A DNA stretch of 64,000 nt from Cafeteria roenbergensis (GCA_008330645.1 VLTN01000045.1:1-64000), one strand, 5' to 3'; shown: positions 1 to 12,900, counted from the stretch's first letter. Translations and numbers: made by a program. The notes: generated by a model not told the origin, from the sequence alone.

Positions 1-3000
1 CGCCCGTTGCAGAAGTCGTCGCGGCACACGATTTCGCACTCCCGGCCCTTGTACGTCGCGGGTCCCAGCACGTGCACGTGCCCTGGGGTTGAGGTACCCG
101 CGGGGCCCGCAGTCCGGCAGGATGGGGGCGCCGTACAGGCCAGCGCGTCGCGGGCGAGGCCACCAGCGTCTCGAACATGCGCTTCGTCTCGGCGCCGAGC
201 GAGGGCGAGCTGCGCCAGCGGAGAGCGGTCCACCGTCACGCTGACGATTGGGTCGACGGCGCCGAAGGGGTCCAGGGCCATGGCGGCCGTGCCGGGGGAG
301 GGGCGCCGCTGACGGCCGCGCCGCAAGAGCCGGCGCAGGACGAGCTGTTGCCGGTTGCGCCGTACGCCGGGGCGGGAAGGCGCCAGAGGCGGCGCCTGCA
401 TGAACGCCACGAGCGCGGGGTCGCACGCCGAGGCGTAGAAGGCAGGTTGATCTGCCGTTGCCCTCGAAGGAGCGCGCCAGCAGCTGGCCGTGCGTCTGGC
501 CGGTCGGGAAGTCGATGTGCGCCCTGGAGCCAGCAGCGTGCCGATGATGTCGATGCGTAGGCGTGCACCACGGAGGCCGAGGGGGCGGTTTCCAGATGAT
601 GCGGGACGCGATGGTGTCGCTGTAGGTGAAGTCGCCGGTGACCCAGTCGGCCAGCGTCACGTTTGAGGCGGGCGCGGGTTGCTGAACAGCGGGGACCAGG
701 GATCGCCGTTGCCGGGGCCATGGCTGGTCCAGGCGTCGTCGTACAGGATGTTGATGACGACGGAGGCAGGTCCGACCGCGAGGGCGGCTGGCCGCCGGGA
801 CGCGGGGCAGGGACGTGAGGACAGCTCCACCTCGTCCACCTCGGCGAGGGCCGCGCGCGGAGAGGTGGAACACGTTGACGTCGGGGCGCGTGCCCGTGAG
901 GGTCATCACGCGGGCGAACTTGTGGATGGAGGTGCCGTGCGGGGAAGGCGGGCCAGCGAGGCCGAGAGCCAGCGCATCGCGATGACGGCGCCGTCGAAGT
1001 CCGCGCCGCCGGGGAAGGGGAAGGCGGGGTCGGCCACGAGGAAGCGGCCCGGGGCGTGACGGAGGCGAGCGGCTGCATCACGTAGGTCTGGTTGCCGCCC
1101 GTGACACGTTGCCGCCCGACAGGATGGCGCCGCTGGTGTAGTTGAGCTGCCTGCCGACGGCGAGGTCCGCGCGCTGCGGCACGAAGCGGCCGAGGGAGGC
1201 CTCGTACACGTCCCCAGCGCGGGTGCGGCGGCTGCAGCCAGCGCTCGCCACACGCTGTAGCGGCCGATGGCGACGTCGCGGCCGGCCATGAGGAGGCCCT
1301 CCGTGTCGGAGCCCGTGCGGCCGACCCAGTCGCCCTCCACGATGCGTGGAACTGGGCCAGCGCCGGTGCAGCGCCTGGCAGCCGGTGTCAGAGCCGTACA
1401 CCGAGTAGTTCGAGCCGGTGGCGGGGGTGCCTCCAGACGTGGCGTTGCCTCCGTCTCGTCGGGCACCTCGTCGCAGTTGGGGCCGGCGTAGCCCGGGGCG
1501 CACGCGCAGGTGCCGCCCAGCGTGCAGATGCCGCCGTTGTTGCACTGGGCGACCGACGGGGACGGGGACGGCCACGCGGAGGGCACTCCCAGGAGCGGTA
1601 GCATCGAAGTCGTAGTACATGGCCTGCGTGGCGAGCGAGCCGGGCAGGGGCTGGCCTGCGGGGAGGCCGACGCCAGCGTCGACGGGGAAGGCGGCTGGCA
1701 GCGCATGAGGGCGAACTCGGCCGAGCGGATCGGCGCCGCGCCGCCCGGCGAGCCAGGGGCGGGAGCGAGGAGTTGGCCACGTCGAGCCGCAGGCGGGAGA
1801 GAGGGCGGCACCCGAAGTGGTGATGGGGCCGTCGAGCACCGAGGACGGGGTGTCGCCGTAGCGGGACGGGTGGTACAGCGACGACGCCAGGCCGGGCGGC
1901 ACCGTGCAGGTCATGCCGTACTCGTTCACAACGGTGGCCGGCGTGCGCACCAGGAAGGCGCCCGAGTGGCCGTCGCGCCACACGCAGTCCAAGTCCGGGC
2001 CCGCCGGTCGACGGGCTGAAGCCGTCCACGGCAGTGGTGCGGGCGGCGCAGTCGATCTGGGAGCAGTCAGCGCCCTTCCAGCCCGGGTAGCAGGCGCAGC
2101 CCTGCCCGCAGAGGCAGGTGCCGGTGCCGGAGCACAGAGCGGGGCACAGCGCCACCATGGAGGCAGGCGGGCCGAAGGTGCAGCTGGGGGCCGGGGTGTG
2201 GCTGGGGGTGGCGGTCGCCGTCACGCTGGGGGTCGGAGTGTTGGTCGGCGTCTGCGTGGGCGTCCCTGACGGCGTCGGCGACTGCGTCGGCGTCTGGGTG
2301 GCCGTCTGGGTGGCAGTGACGGACGGCGTCGGGGAGTTGGTCGGCGTCTGCGTCGGCGTGGGCGTGTTGGTTGGCGAGGCCGTGACGCTGGACGTCGGCG
2401 TGGGCGTCTGCGTCTGCGTCGGGCTGGCCGTGACGCTGGGCGTGGGGGAGTTGCTGGGCGTCGGGGTCTGGCTGGCCGTGACGGACGCACTGGGCGTCGG
2501 GGTCTGGCTCGGGTCTGGCTTGGCGTGGCGGAGCGGCTGGTCGAGGGCGTGGGCGTGCCGGTCGACGAGGCAGTCACGCTCGGCGTGGGCGTGCTGGTGG
2601 AGGTGCTGGTGGGCGTCTGCGAGGCAGTCACCGAGGCGGTTGCCGACGCCGTGGGCGTCTGGCTGCTGTCACCGAGGCCGTGGGGGAGGCCGTAACCGAG
2701 GCCGTGACCGATGGCGTGGGGGTGCCTGTCGACGATGCCGTGACCGACGCGGTGGGCGTCTGAGTCGCGGTGACCGATGCCGTGGGCGTGGCCGTCGAGG
2801 AAGCCGTGACCGAGGCCGTGGGCGTCTGAGACGCGGTGACGGACGGCGTCGGCGTGCCGGTGGACGACGCGGTGACCGACGGCGTTGGAGTCTGGCTGGC
2901 CGTGACCGAGGCCGTGGGGGATTCGCTCGGCGTTGTCGATGGAGTGGCGTACCGGTGGACGAACGCCGTGACCGAGGCAGTGGGCGTCTGAGACGCGGTG

Positions 3001-6000
3001 ACGGACGGCGTGGGGGTGCCAGTCGAGGACGCAGTAACCGAGGCAGTCGGCGTCTGAGACGCGGTGACCGAGGCCGTGGGGGTGCCAGTTGACGAAGCCG
3101 TGACCGAGGCCGTTGGCGTCTGAGACGCGGTGACGGACGGCGTGGGGGTGCCAGTCGAGGACGCAGTGACCGAGGCCGTGGGCGTCTGAGACGCGGTGAC
3201 CGATGCCGTAGGGGTGCCAGTTGACGAAGCCGTGACCGAGGCCGTGGGCGTCTGAGACGCGGTGACGGACGGCGTGGGGGTGCCAGTCGAGGACGCAGTG
3301 ACCGAGGCCGTGGGCGTCTGAGACGCGGTGACCGATGCCGTCGGGGTGGGGGTGGAGGAAAGCGAAGTCGACGGCGTGGCAGTGAGCGTCGGCGTGGTCG
3401 ACGGCGTCGGGGTCTGCGTTGAGGTACTCGAGGACGTCGGCGTCGGCGTCGAAGTGCTGGAAGACGTCGGAGTCTGGCTGGCCGTGACCGACGCGGTTGG
3501 CGTCTGCGTTGACGAGGCCGTGACGGAGGCGGTCGGCGTGTTGGTCGGCGTGCTCGTGCTGGACGAGGTCGACGTCGGGCTGGCCGTGACCGATGCGGTT
3601 GGCGTCTGCGTTGACGAGGCCGTGACAGAGGCGGTCGGCGTCTGCGTCGGCGACGCGGTGGTGGACGACGTTGGCGTCTGGCTGGCCGTGACCGAAGGCG
3701 TCGGGGTCTGCGTCTGCGTCGGCGTGGCGCTCGAAGACGGGGTGTTGGACGGAGTCCTGGTCGGCGAGGCCGTCACGGATGACGTGGGCGACGAGGTCGA
3801 AGAGCTTGTCGGCGTCGCGGTGCTCGACGAAGTCGGCGTCTGGCTGGCTGTGACCGATGCGGTCGGCGTCTGCGAGTTCGACGGTGTGCCCGTCGGGGTG
3901 GGCGTCTGCGTCGACGTGGCCGTCGACGAGGGAGTACCCGTCGGCGTGCCTGTGCTCGACGAAGTCGGCGTCTGGCTGGCCGTGACCGATGCCGTGGGCG
4001 TCTGCGTCTGCGTGGGAGTGCTCGAGGCAGTCGGCGTCTGGCTGGCCGTCACGGAGGCGGTCGGCGTCTGCGTCTGGCTGGCGGTGACCGACGCGGTCGG
4101 CGTCTGCGTCGGCGAGGCCGTGACGCTGGCCGTCGGCGTGGGCGTCTGCGTCTGCGTCGGGCTGGCCGTGACGCTCGAGGTGGGCGTCTGGCTTGAGGTG
4201 GGCGTCTGGCTGGGCGTGACGGAGCTGGACGGGGTGGGCGTCTGGCTCGGCGTCTGGCTCGGCGTGGCGGAGCGGCTCGTCGACGGCGTCACTGAAGGCG
4301 TGCGAGTGGACGTCGGCGTGCCGGTGGACGTCGGCGTGCCCGTGCTCGACGGGGTGCCTGTGGGCGTGCCAGTCTGCGTCGGCGTGTTGGTCGGCGAGCT
4401 GGTCGGCGTGTTGGTCGGCGTGCCAGTCGACGTCGGCGTGCCAGTCGACGTGGGGGTCGAGGTCGGCGTGTTGGTCGAGGTCGGCGTGGACGTCGGCGTG
4501 TTCGACGAGGTCGGGGTCGAGGTCGGCGTCGGGGTCGACGTCGGCGTGCGCGTTGTCGACGGGGTGACCGACGGCGTCGGGGTGACCGACTGCGACGGGA
4601 GCACGACCGCGGCCGAGGGCGTGGACGTGGCGGACGGGATGGCGATGGGCGTCGACGAGGCCGACACGCCGGGCGGGATGGAGGACGGGCTCGCCGACGG
4701 GGTGGGCGGCGCAACGGGCGTCAGCAGCGCGATGCACTCCTGAAGGAACGCCTCGTAGGCGGCAGTGATGAGCGAGAGGTCGCCGGCCAAGCAGGCGTCC
4801 GTCACGCAGGCGTCGTAGTAGTCGGAGTTGTCCGTGCCCGCAGCCAGGCACGTGGCCGCGGTGGTGCCCTGGAGGAAGCGCGCCGCGCACTCCTGCTGGA
4901 AGTGGGCCAGCATCGCGCCGCTGCACGTGGTGTTGGGCGCCGTCGTGTTGCCCTCGGGGATGGGCGGGAAGGTGGTGTTCCCGCCTCCGACGGGGGGCAC
5001 GACCGGCTCGATCTCGCCTCCGGGGCGCAGAGGATCGTTGGGGTCCGGCCACTGAGCTTGGCACACCAGCATGGGAACGTTCACCGTGGACAGGTTGAGC
5101 CCGGCGCCCTGAGAGGGGCAGCTGCCGCCAGCCGCGAACGCGGGGCTGGTGGTCACGGGGATGCCATTGGGGTTGCCGCCGTTGGTGAAGAGGTTGTCGG
5201 GCGCCGACGAGGGCACGCGGAACGTCAGGCCAAAGTCGTGGCGGCCCTGGTTGGACCCGCCGTTGTACGTGATGCCGTCCGAGCCGATCCAGTCGTTGTT
5301 GCCGTTGCCGTCGAAGGAGCCACACAGGCCGCCGAGGCGGTCGCGGTACAGCGAGGGCACCTTGATGTCCACGTTGATGTAGTGGCGGTTGCGCCAGCCG
5401 GAGGCGCGGAACTCCACGAAGCCGCCGTTGGGCAGGGTGATGCGGTAGGCGGGGAGGCCGGCCTGGGCGTTGAGGCGGAAGATCTGCACGCCGTCGTTGA
5501 ACGTCGGGGACAAGACGATGACCGGGTCCGGGCTAGTGCGGGCGTCCAGGTTGAAAGCCACGATGGAGTTCCGGTACTTGACAACCACTGCGGTGTTGCA
5601 GCTCACCGTGAAGCACTGCTCCTGCCGGGTCTGCACGACGAACTCGCCGTCGCAGGAGCGGGCAAGGTAAAAGTCGCCCGTGCCGTAGAAGTTCCACTTG
5701 TTACTCGACCACGTCACGAAGTGGGGGTCGCCCCACGAGCGGCAGGTACCGGAGCCGCCGCCGGAGTACTGGACCGTCACGGGCAGGGTTTCGACCACGG
5801 CCTGGTCGGTGTCGCCCTCCCCGAGGCGGTAGGCGGACTGGTCCGCGATGGGCAGGCCCGTGGCGGGGTCGATCACGACGGTGTCGTTGCCCGTCACGGC
5901 GACGCCTTCGCCCCACGAGAAGGTGCGGGTGTAGTTGAACGCGCGGAACACCACCCCGAACGTCTGCTGGCCCTGCGTGAAGGCCGAGAGGCGAGGCGTG

Positions 6001-9000
6001 ATGACCACGGTCTGGGAGATGTTCCAGTTGGTCGAGTTGAAGGTGAGCGAGCAGGTCGAGACGGCCACCGCGCCGGCGGCCAGGGACGAGTCCACCGACA
6101 CCGTCACGTTGCCCGGGTGCAGCGGCTGGGTCGCCAGGTGCACCTGCACCGTGGTGAGTGCCGAGGCCGACAGGATGACGGGGTTGGGCGAGATGACGAG
6201 GCCCGGCCCGCACTCGCGCACCTCGCTGGTGGCGGGGCAGCCGATGGAGCCGGACGTCACCGAGCGCGTGCGGCTCTGGATCGCCGTCACGCTGCCTCCG
6301 AGGGAGCTGCTGCCGTCGGCCGCGCAGGCCGACCAGGCGGACCAGGGCCCGACCGCGCAGTCGGCCTGGAGGCCGTCGCCGAAGAACCGGTTGTGAGTCA
6401 TGCCGGCAAACAGGATGCGGGCCTCGGCGCGGGTCACGGGGCGATCATAGATGCGGACGTCGTGGAGCTGGCCGCAGAAGCGGTCGCGGCCAGCGGTGGA
6501 GGAGGCGCCGATGAGGAGCGGGCCCGCGATGGTGGGGATGGCGCCGGCGCCCGAGATGGACACCTGCTCGCCGTCAACGAACCAGGACACCTGGTCCAGC
6601 GCCCCGTCGTACGACAGCACCGCGTGGTGCCACTCGCCGGACTTGGCCACCGCCGTGAAGCCGCGGGGCTGCGCGCCCGCGTTGAAGTTGACCACGGCGC
6701 CCACGTTGTTGCCGCCGTTCTCGGCCGACATGCGCACCTCCCAGGAGGAGGACGAGCCGAAGCCGTTGCCAACGAGCGACTGCTGGCGCGACGCGCGCAG
6801 GCGGCGGAAGAAGACGGACACGGCGAAGCCCTCGCCGCGGCCGGGCCCTCCGCCCTCCCAATCGAAGTTGGCGAGCCCGTCCACGCGCAGGTGGGTGTCC
6901 CAGCAGGCCTCGAGCACGGACGTGCGCCCGGCGTCGGTGGCAGCGCCGAAGCGGGGCCCGGAGCCGGCGAGGCCGGAGGTGACCACGATGGCGTGGTGGC
7001 CCGCGGAGGACCGGTCGGTCACGCGGGTGGTGCTGACGGTGGCGGTGCCCTGCGTGTCGGTCACTGGGGTCAGCTGCGACGGCCCGAAGGTCCACCACCC
7101 GGCCAGCTCAGAGGACTGAGGCGGGGCGCGGGCGTCGATCCCAGAGTCCACGAACACGGGGCGCGAGCCGGCGTTGGAGAGGATCACGCCGTGGCGCCCG
7201 CCGCCGGACGCGTCGGACCAGGCGACCACGTCGCCGCCGTAGAGGACGCGCCCGCCATCCTCGTCGTCGCCGTCCTCGCTGTCGTTGTCGAGGAAGCCGG
7301 CGAGGATGCCGGCGGCGCGGGCCTCGTCGATGGTGATGTTCGTGCCGCCGGACCAGTAGGACAGCACGAGGCCGCCAGCGCCACCCGGACCGCCTCCGAT
7401 GAGGCCGAACTTTCCGCCGGACGACAGCAGGGTGCTGATCTCAGTGGAGGACAGCTCGCGGTTCCACACGGACGCGGGGCCGACGTAGCCCTCGAGGCTG
7501 TACGACGACACGAGGCTCGAGCCGCACGTGTAGGACGCGGCGCGGCCGTCTGCCACCGACACCGAGCGCGGCGCCTGACCGAAGAGCAGGCAGCCGCGGC
7601 TGGAGAAGCGAGGCCCGTTGGCCTTCCACTGGGAGTCGCTCGTCTCGTCCTCGAAGCGGGGCCCCGGGCCGTCGTAGACGACGCCAGTGTCCACCCACAC
7701 CTTCACGCGGCGGCCTGTGCCGGCGGACGAGCCGGGGTTGGCGCCGGGGGAGGTGGAGCTCGTGCGGTAGGTCATCACAACTGTGTGCCAGGCGCCGTCG
7801 TTGATGACGTAGCCCGTGTCCACGGACGAGCCAAAGAGGTAGACCTGCAGCGTGCCGGCGGGGCCGCGGAACAAGAGCAGCTCAAGGCCGCCCTGGCCGT
7901 CCGTGCCTGGCGCGGCAACGAGGCCAGCCGACGGCCGGTTCCCCGGGCCGTACCCGGTGTAGGACAGCAGAGCCGAGCCCTCGGGGTCAGAGTCCGTCGT
8001 GCGGAACGACGACACGAGCGTGATGGCCTCGCGCGGCCACAGCACGGCGTTAGCCGCCGTGTCGGGAGAGGTTGTCACATTGCGCTCCCGAATGTCCACC
8101 TGCATGCGCGCCCCAGCGCCAGGGGACGCGAGCACCACGTAGTTCGTCGCCACTACCGAGTGGTACACATGCGAGCCATCCAGTGGCACGTAGGACTGCG
8201 AATCGGGGTGGGGCGGGTATCGAGCGGAGTCAAGCGGCCGGAAAGCTGCTCGACGGACTGGTGCGCGGCGGCAGCAGGCACAGGGCCGCTCGCATGCGGG
8301 GCTGCGCGCTTGCTGCAAGGCCGGCTCACGCTGAGGTAGTTCGTCGTGGAGGAGCTCGTGTACCTCATCGCCAGCTCGTAGCTGAAGTGGCCGCCGTACT
8401 CGAACACGAACGAGTAGATCTGGTGCATGCCTGCAGTCAGGTACGTGCTCCCATACTTAACCGTGTGCGGGTGGTACCCGCCGTTGTCGACGACCTGCGC
8501 GCGCGGTGGGGAGGCAAAGGATGCGGCAAATTTTCCAGTCGTGCTTCAGCCATCTTGACGGCTCGAGCACGCGGCCGGCGCATGCAGCGCCACTTGGGGC
8601 AAGCGTGGCCGCCACCCGCGCCGTCAGCAGGAGCAAAGCAAGTCACGGACGGACCGCTGGCGAGAGCGGGGCACCGAGGCCCCCGGAGAGCGCGCGCAAG
8701 GGCGGCGACTCACAACGAGTCCGTCGATGTAAAGCATCGAGCCGTCGTCGCTCCCCAGCTTGAACTGATACGTTCCAGCCAGGGTGACGCGCAGGAAGCC
8801 GGACCAGACGATGACAATGCGATCAGAGGCCGTGCCTTGGCCGTAGACGGCGGGCGGGCTGCCCCTTCCCGCGTCAAAGTCGGGGTTCGAAACGACGCCA
8901 GTTCGCTCGGTCGACGCGATGCTGGCCGAGATGTCCTTGTTGGTGTACTGGTAGGCCCTGAACTGCCATCCCGGCTCGAGGCCGTTGGTCGGCACATCCA

Positions 9001-9073
9001 CGAAGGTGTCCGCGAGGGCGAGCGTGGCAGCTGCAAGGGCCGCCAGACCGGCCGCGGCGAGTGAGGCGCGCAT
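1..9073 (-). CDS. Secreted multidomain adhesin-like protein (PA14, LamG, TSP1, VWD, EGF, choice-of-anchor-A), partial and frameshifted at its 3' end
   Basis: Exons are 9073-8714, 8494-8330 and 8195 leftward past the window edge; both introns run GTGAG to GCAG and keep frame. The first 22 residues are a signal peptide (Ala/Leu-rich, cut after ALA). Domains follow in order: PA14-like (DDGSMLYIDGL, spanning exons 1 and 2), a LamG-like jelly roll (about 8195-7400), a second LamG (about 7090-6420, with GEWHHAVLSYDG), a TSP1-like module (GPWSAWSAC, near 6350), and VWD (CRSWGDPHF near 5740; LCGSFDGNGNNDW near 5310). A Ser/Thr/Pro stalk spans about 4700-2170. Below that, EGF-like cysteines (GTGTCLCGQGCACYPGW) and pieces of a choice-of-anchor-A domain (VEGDWVGRTGSDTEGLLMAG; THGQLLARSFEGNGQINL) occur in alternating frames. 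The reading frame breaks at about 2673, 2514, 2000 and repeatedly to position 1, so the 3' part is either error-ridden sequence or decayed. Likely cell-surface or matrix adhesion; no ligand can be inferred. Confidence 0.8.
2170..4700 (-). repeat. Ser/Thr/Pro-rich coding minisatellite (stalk)
   Basis: This is about 2.5 kb of degenerate repeats encoding SVTASQTPT / SSTGTPTPS motifs in the gene starting at 9073. The most regular part, about 2990-3340, has a 66-bp (22-residue) unit arranged as alternating variants, giving an exact-looking 132-bp spacing between copies of one variant (2989, 3121, 3253). Such Thr/Ser/Pro tracts usually form extended O-glycosylated stalks. Codon periodicity also leaves the opposite strand open for hundreds of codons, which is a by-product. 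Confidence 0.85.
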
Positions 9074-9920
9074 TGTCGTCGGAGTGCGGCTGCTGGCCTT
9101 TCCCCGTCGAATGGCTGGAATGTGAGGGAGCCCTGGGTGCTCCGGAGCGCAGAGGATGGCCGTGGGTCGACCCGTCAGCGATGGGAGGGACGGCTGGGTC
9201 CCTGCGTTTGCGCTGGTGTGCGCTAGTCGGCCTGGCCTCAGCTTCGCGCGCGGTGGAAGCGGGAGTTTCCGGCCCGCCGACGTCTGGTCTCGTCGGCTCG
9301 CGACCGATGGCGTCAGTGCTCCGAATCGCTGCTGCCTCGCTTCGCCTCGGAGGCACGATGGAGGCTGCGGGGAAGGGGGTCCCAGGCCCCAAGCGCCAGT
9401 CGCACCGCCCTCTGCGTGCTGATGCGCTGGATGGGTCCGAGCCCGCACGTCAGCGGTCAGTGACCACGGGGCGCTGCTCTTCAACTCTCAGAAACGCTCG
9501 GGTGAATCGAGAACATCCGCTGCGCATCCGCGAGCCAGCCTCGCCAAGAGCACGCAACCGCCTTCCAATGGCGCCCACTGCCGTGGTCGCCAGCTTGGGT
9601 TGGGTTCCGGGGCGGTGGCGCTCCGGTTTGGCCGCTCGGTGCTTGGCTCGGGCGAGTTCTTTGTGCGGTCCAGCGAACTGACCGATGCCGCCGGGCCCAT
9701 TGGAAAACGCTTGGCGCCACCACCTGCGCAGGGAGCATCAGTCGCACATGGGCATAAAACCGCACCCGTGCGTGTGCGATACTTGCGCGACGGGCCGTGG
9801 CGTTGCGTGGAGCGAGGCGTTGACGGATCGAAACACCCAACCCCGCACTCAGTGTCGCGCGCGCGCTCGTCGCTGGCCACAAGCCGGTGTTCGCCGGCCG
9901 CGGCCTTTGCCCCGCCGCGC
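9074..9920. other. Intergenic region upstream of the secreted protein gene
   Basis: These 847 bp lie between the start of the secreted protein (minus strand) and the stop of the WNK kinase gene (minus strand). They should hold the promoter and 5' UTR of the former and the 3' UTR of the latter. Only short GC-driven open frames without recognisable protein features are present, and I see no repeat or RNA gene. Confidence 0.5.
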
Positions 9921-12900
9921 CTACTTGGCCGCGCTGGAGGACCCGGCCGGGCCGGCGGCCTTGGACCCCGAGGCGCTTCCGCTGGCGGGGGCAGCGCTGC
10001 CTGCGGTCACAGCAGCGAACTGCGCAAAGGCAGCGACTTCGCCGTCGGCCGCCGAAATCGCATCCAGCGATGCCCCGCTCGCTGTCGTCGTGCCAGGGGC
10101 CGCCGCGGCCTCAGCGGGTTGCCCCCCTGTGGCTGCGCCCGCGCGCACACTCTGCGGAGCGCGCAAGACTGCGGAGGCGCCGATGCCCCCCGCCCGCCGG
10201 GAGTCTCCCGTGAGCCCCATGGCCGGCATGGAGCGCTGGCCGGGCGCAAGGCGATTGGCGATGCCGAGCTGAGCGGAAGCGCCCGCGGCAGGAGGCGGAG
10301 ACGACCGCATGCCATGCCTGCGCCCCGGACCCGAGGCGAAACCGCTGCGGCCGGCAGCCGCAGCCCCGGGCGAAGCCGAGTAGCCGTGGCCGTTGCCCGC
10401 GTCGGCCTCCGTGGTCGTGGCAGCAGCTGCGGCCGTGCCCGAAGCAGCCGCCGCGTGCGCCATGGAGCCCTGCGACGTCCAGCTCGCCTTTCGCTCAAGC
10501 GCCGGCGCGGGCGCGGTGTCCAGCGCCGAGCCCAGAGCCGAGGCGGCGGACGCGAATCGCGAGTGGTCCGCGCCCCTTGGCCTCCTGAAGGCTGCCTCCC
10601 TCGAGTCGTGCCCCGACATGGTCCTTGCGGAGTGAAACGCGTGCGAGGAAGCCCCTCCGGGCGGCTGCCCGACTGCCGTGCCGTCGCTGCTCGCGAACAT
10701 CGGCAGGCTGGACCCCGCCATTGGCGTCATGGACGGGAGCGCTGGCGGGCCGCCGGGTGTTGGCTGCCCCGACGCTTGCCGCGAGGCTGCCTCAAGCTCG
10801 CGAGTCCGCCTGACGTCGGCCTCGAACTCGCGGAGCAGCTCCCACGCTTGCTCCTCGTTCCGCTCGGACGTCTTGTGCAGCACGCTCCTGGCTCGGTCCC
10901 GGGTCTCGCGCTCGTCCGTCTCGCGGTGCTCCGCGGCAGCTGCTTCCGGCAGCTTACTCGCAATCGGCTCCCTGTACTCGCGGCGAACGGCCAGCAGCTC
11001 GTCCACAAGCGTGCTTCTCGGCCCGGCGAGGCGGGAGCCGATCTCCCGGATGATGGCCGCGCGGCGCACAATGTTGCGCTGGATCTTGGCGAGCTCCTCC
11101 TCGTTGGACCGCTGCAACTCGTTGCGGAAGTCCGTCTCCGCGTCCGCCTCTTGCAGCTTGAGGCGGTCGAGCGCCCTGGCGAGGACCTTCTGCCGGTCTT
11201 CGCCCCGCGCAGACGGCGTGACCTTGCCGCCGGCAGGGTCGTCTGGGCTGTCTTGCAAGGCCCCCGCGCCCTTGCGACGGCGCTGCCTGTCGAGCTCGAC
11301 CTGGCGACGGCTGCGCTCGAACTTGATTCGCGCGCGAGAGCGCCGGTCGGCGAAGGCGGCCACCATCGTCGCAAAGTCCGCGGCCAGGACCTTGAGCCGC
11401 TTCTGCTCCAGCTTGAGGGTGCTCTCCACGTTCCGCATGAACGCGCCTCGCTTCAGGTCCACCGTCTCGGACATTGCCTGCGGCAGGGTGGGCAAGCCGT
11501 CAGTCGGCTGCGAGGGCAGGATGCCCTGCACCAGGATGCTGCGCACCAGCTCGTCGACGACCTCGTTCTCGGCGACCTTGCGCTGCTCGTTGTGCGCCTC
11601 CAGCGCGCCGTCCAGCAGCTCCTCCGACAAGCGGTGGCGCTGCGTCTGCACGATGCCGGACCCCTGCGCTGCCTCCGTCATCGGGGACACGTCACCGCCG
11701 ACGCTCGCTGCCCCAGACGAGCTGCCGCGCGTCGCGCGCTCGGCCTGGCCGAGGGCGTCGCTCGAGCCGTCCTCGCCCAGATCACCGCCGCCGGAGCCAG
11801 CGCCGGACGCCGGTGGCGACGAGTCCATGACCAGGTGTGGCAGCGCCGGCCGCGAGGACGGAGGCGCCGGCGTGAGCATGGGGCCGATGCGCAGGCCTCC
11901 AGACGCGGCGGCCCTGGAGCCAGACCGCTTGCGTCCCTGCATTCCGCTTGCGCCGTCTGCCGCGCCAGGGCCTCCAGCAGGGCTCACGGGCGCCGGCTCC
12001 GGGCTCGAGCGAGCCGCAGGCTCGACGCTGGCCGTCTGCCACGCGCCAGCCTCGCCGGGGGGCTCCAGCCCTGTGCCCCCCGGGCACCCCTGCGCTGGGA
12101 CGGGCCTCTCGGCTGGCCCGGGAGTCGGCGCCGCGCCGCCTGGCAGGTGGCCTTGCGGCTGGGGCCCGGGCGCCTGGGTCGGAGCAGCCCGCCTGGCGCT
12201 GTCCGCTGGCTGGCCGGTTGCGCGGGCAGCCTGCTCGGTCACGACGCGGCGGGTCTCGCATGAAGTCGCCTTGAGATCGTTCATGCCGTGCTGAAGCGAG
12301 TCGAGCGTTGCCTGCTGCGCCGACAGTTGCGCCTGCATGTGGTCCAGCCGCTGAAGCACGGTCCGCAGCAGCGCTGCCATCTCCTGGCCGCCGTCAGAGC
12401 CAAGGCTGGCAGCTGTGGCGCGGCCGGCTGCCTGGTGGTCGTCGCCGCTGGCCGAGTGCCCCGCATCGTGCCGGCTCGGCTGGCCGCCGGGCGTGCTTCC
12501 GACCGGGGAGGCAGCCTGGGGGATGGGAGACACCGGGGGGCCCACGTCGGGACCAATGTTGCGGTGGACGTGGGGGGACTGGAGGTGACCAAACTTTGGC
12601 GTGGGCTGCAAGTCGGGCGAGGCTACACCAGCGCTGCTGCCGCGGCCGTGGTCTGAAGAGCTGCCGCCGGGAATCGCGTGGCCGCCCTGCCCCGGGTGAG
12701 CGCCCGCGCCAGCATCGTCGCTTGTGGGAGTGCTCGCGCGCGAGGCCCTCACCTCGGCCGCGCCCGTGCCAGCCTGCCCCGCGAGGGGCGGAGGGGCGGC
12801 GTGGGGAGTGGCCTCTCCCGGCTCGGGACGGCTTGGCCCGCCCGGAGACGACACGCTGCCAAATCCTGCCACGCCGATGTTCTCGCTCTCGGCAGAGGCG

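Noticed and set aside
3328-4743. 471-codon plus-strand open frame (Val/Gly/Asp-rich)
   Set aside because: It is the antisense reading of the Ser/Thr/Pro stalk repeat; the repeat periodicity keeps it open and it has no start context or domain.
4902-8339. 1145-codon plus-strand open frame opposite LamG and VWD exons
   Set aside because: Composition is Ala/Gly/Arg/His noise from GC-rich antisense sequence, while the minus strand shows clear domains.
9600-12263. 887-codon plus-strand open frame opposite the WNK tail
   Set aside because: No domain similarity; the opposite strand carries the kinase frame continuously.
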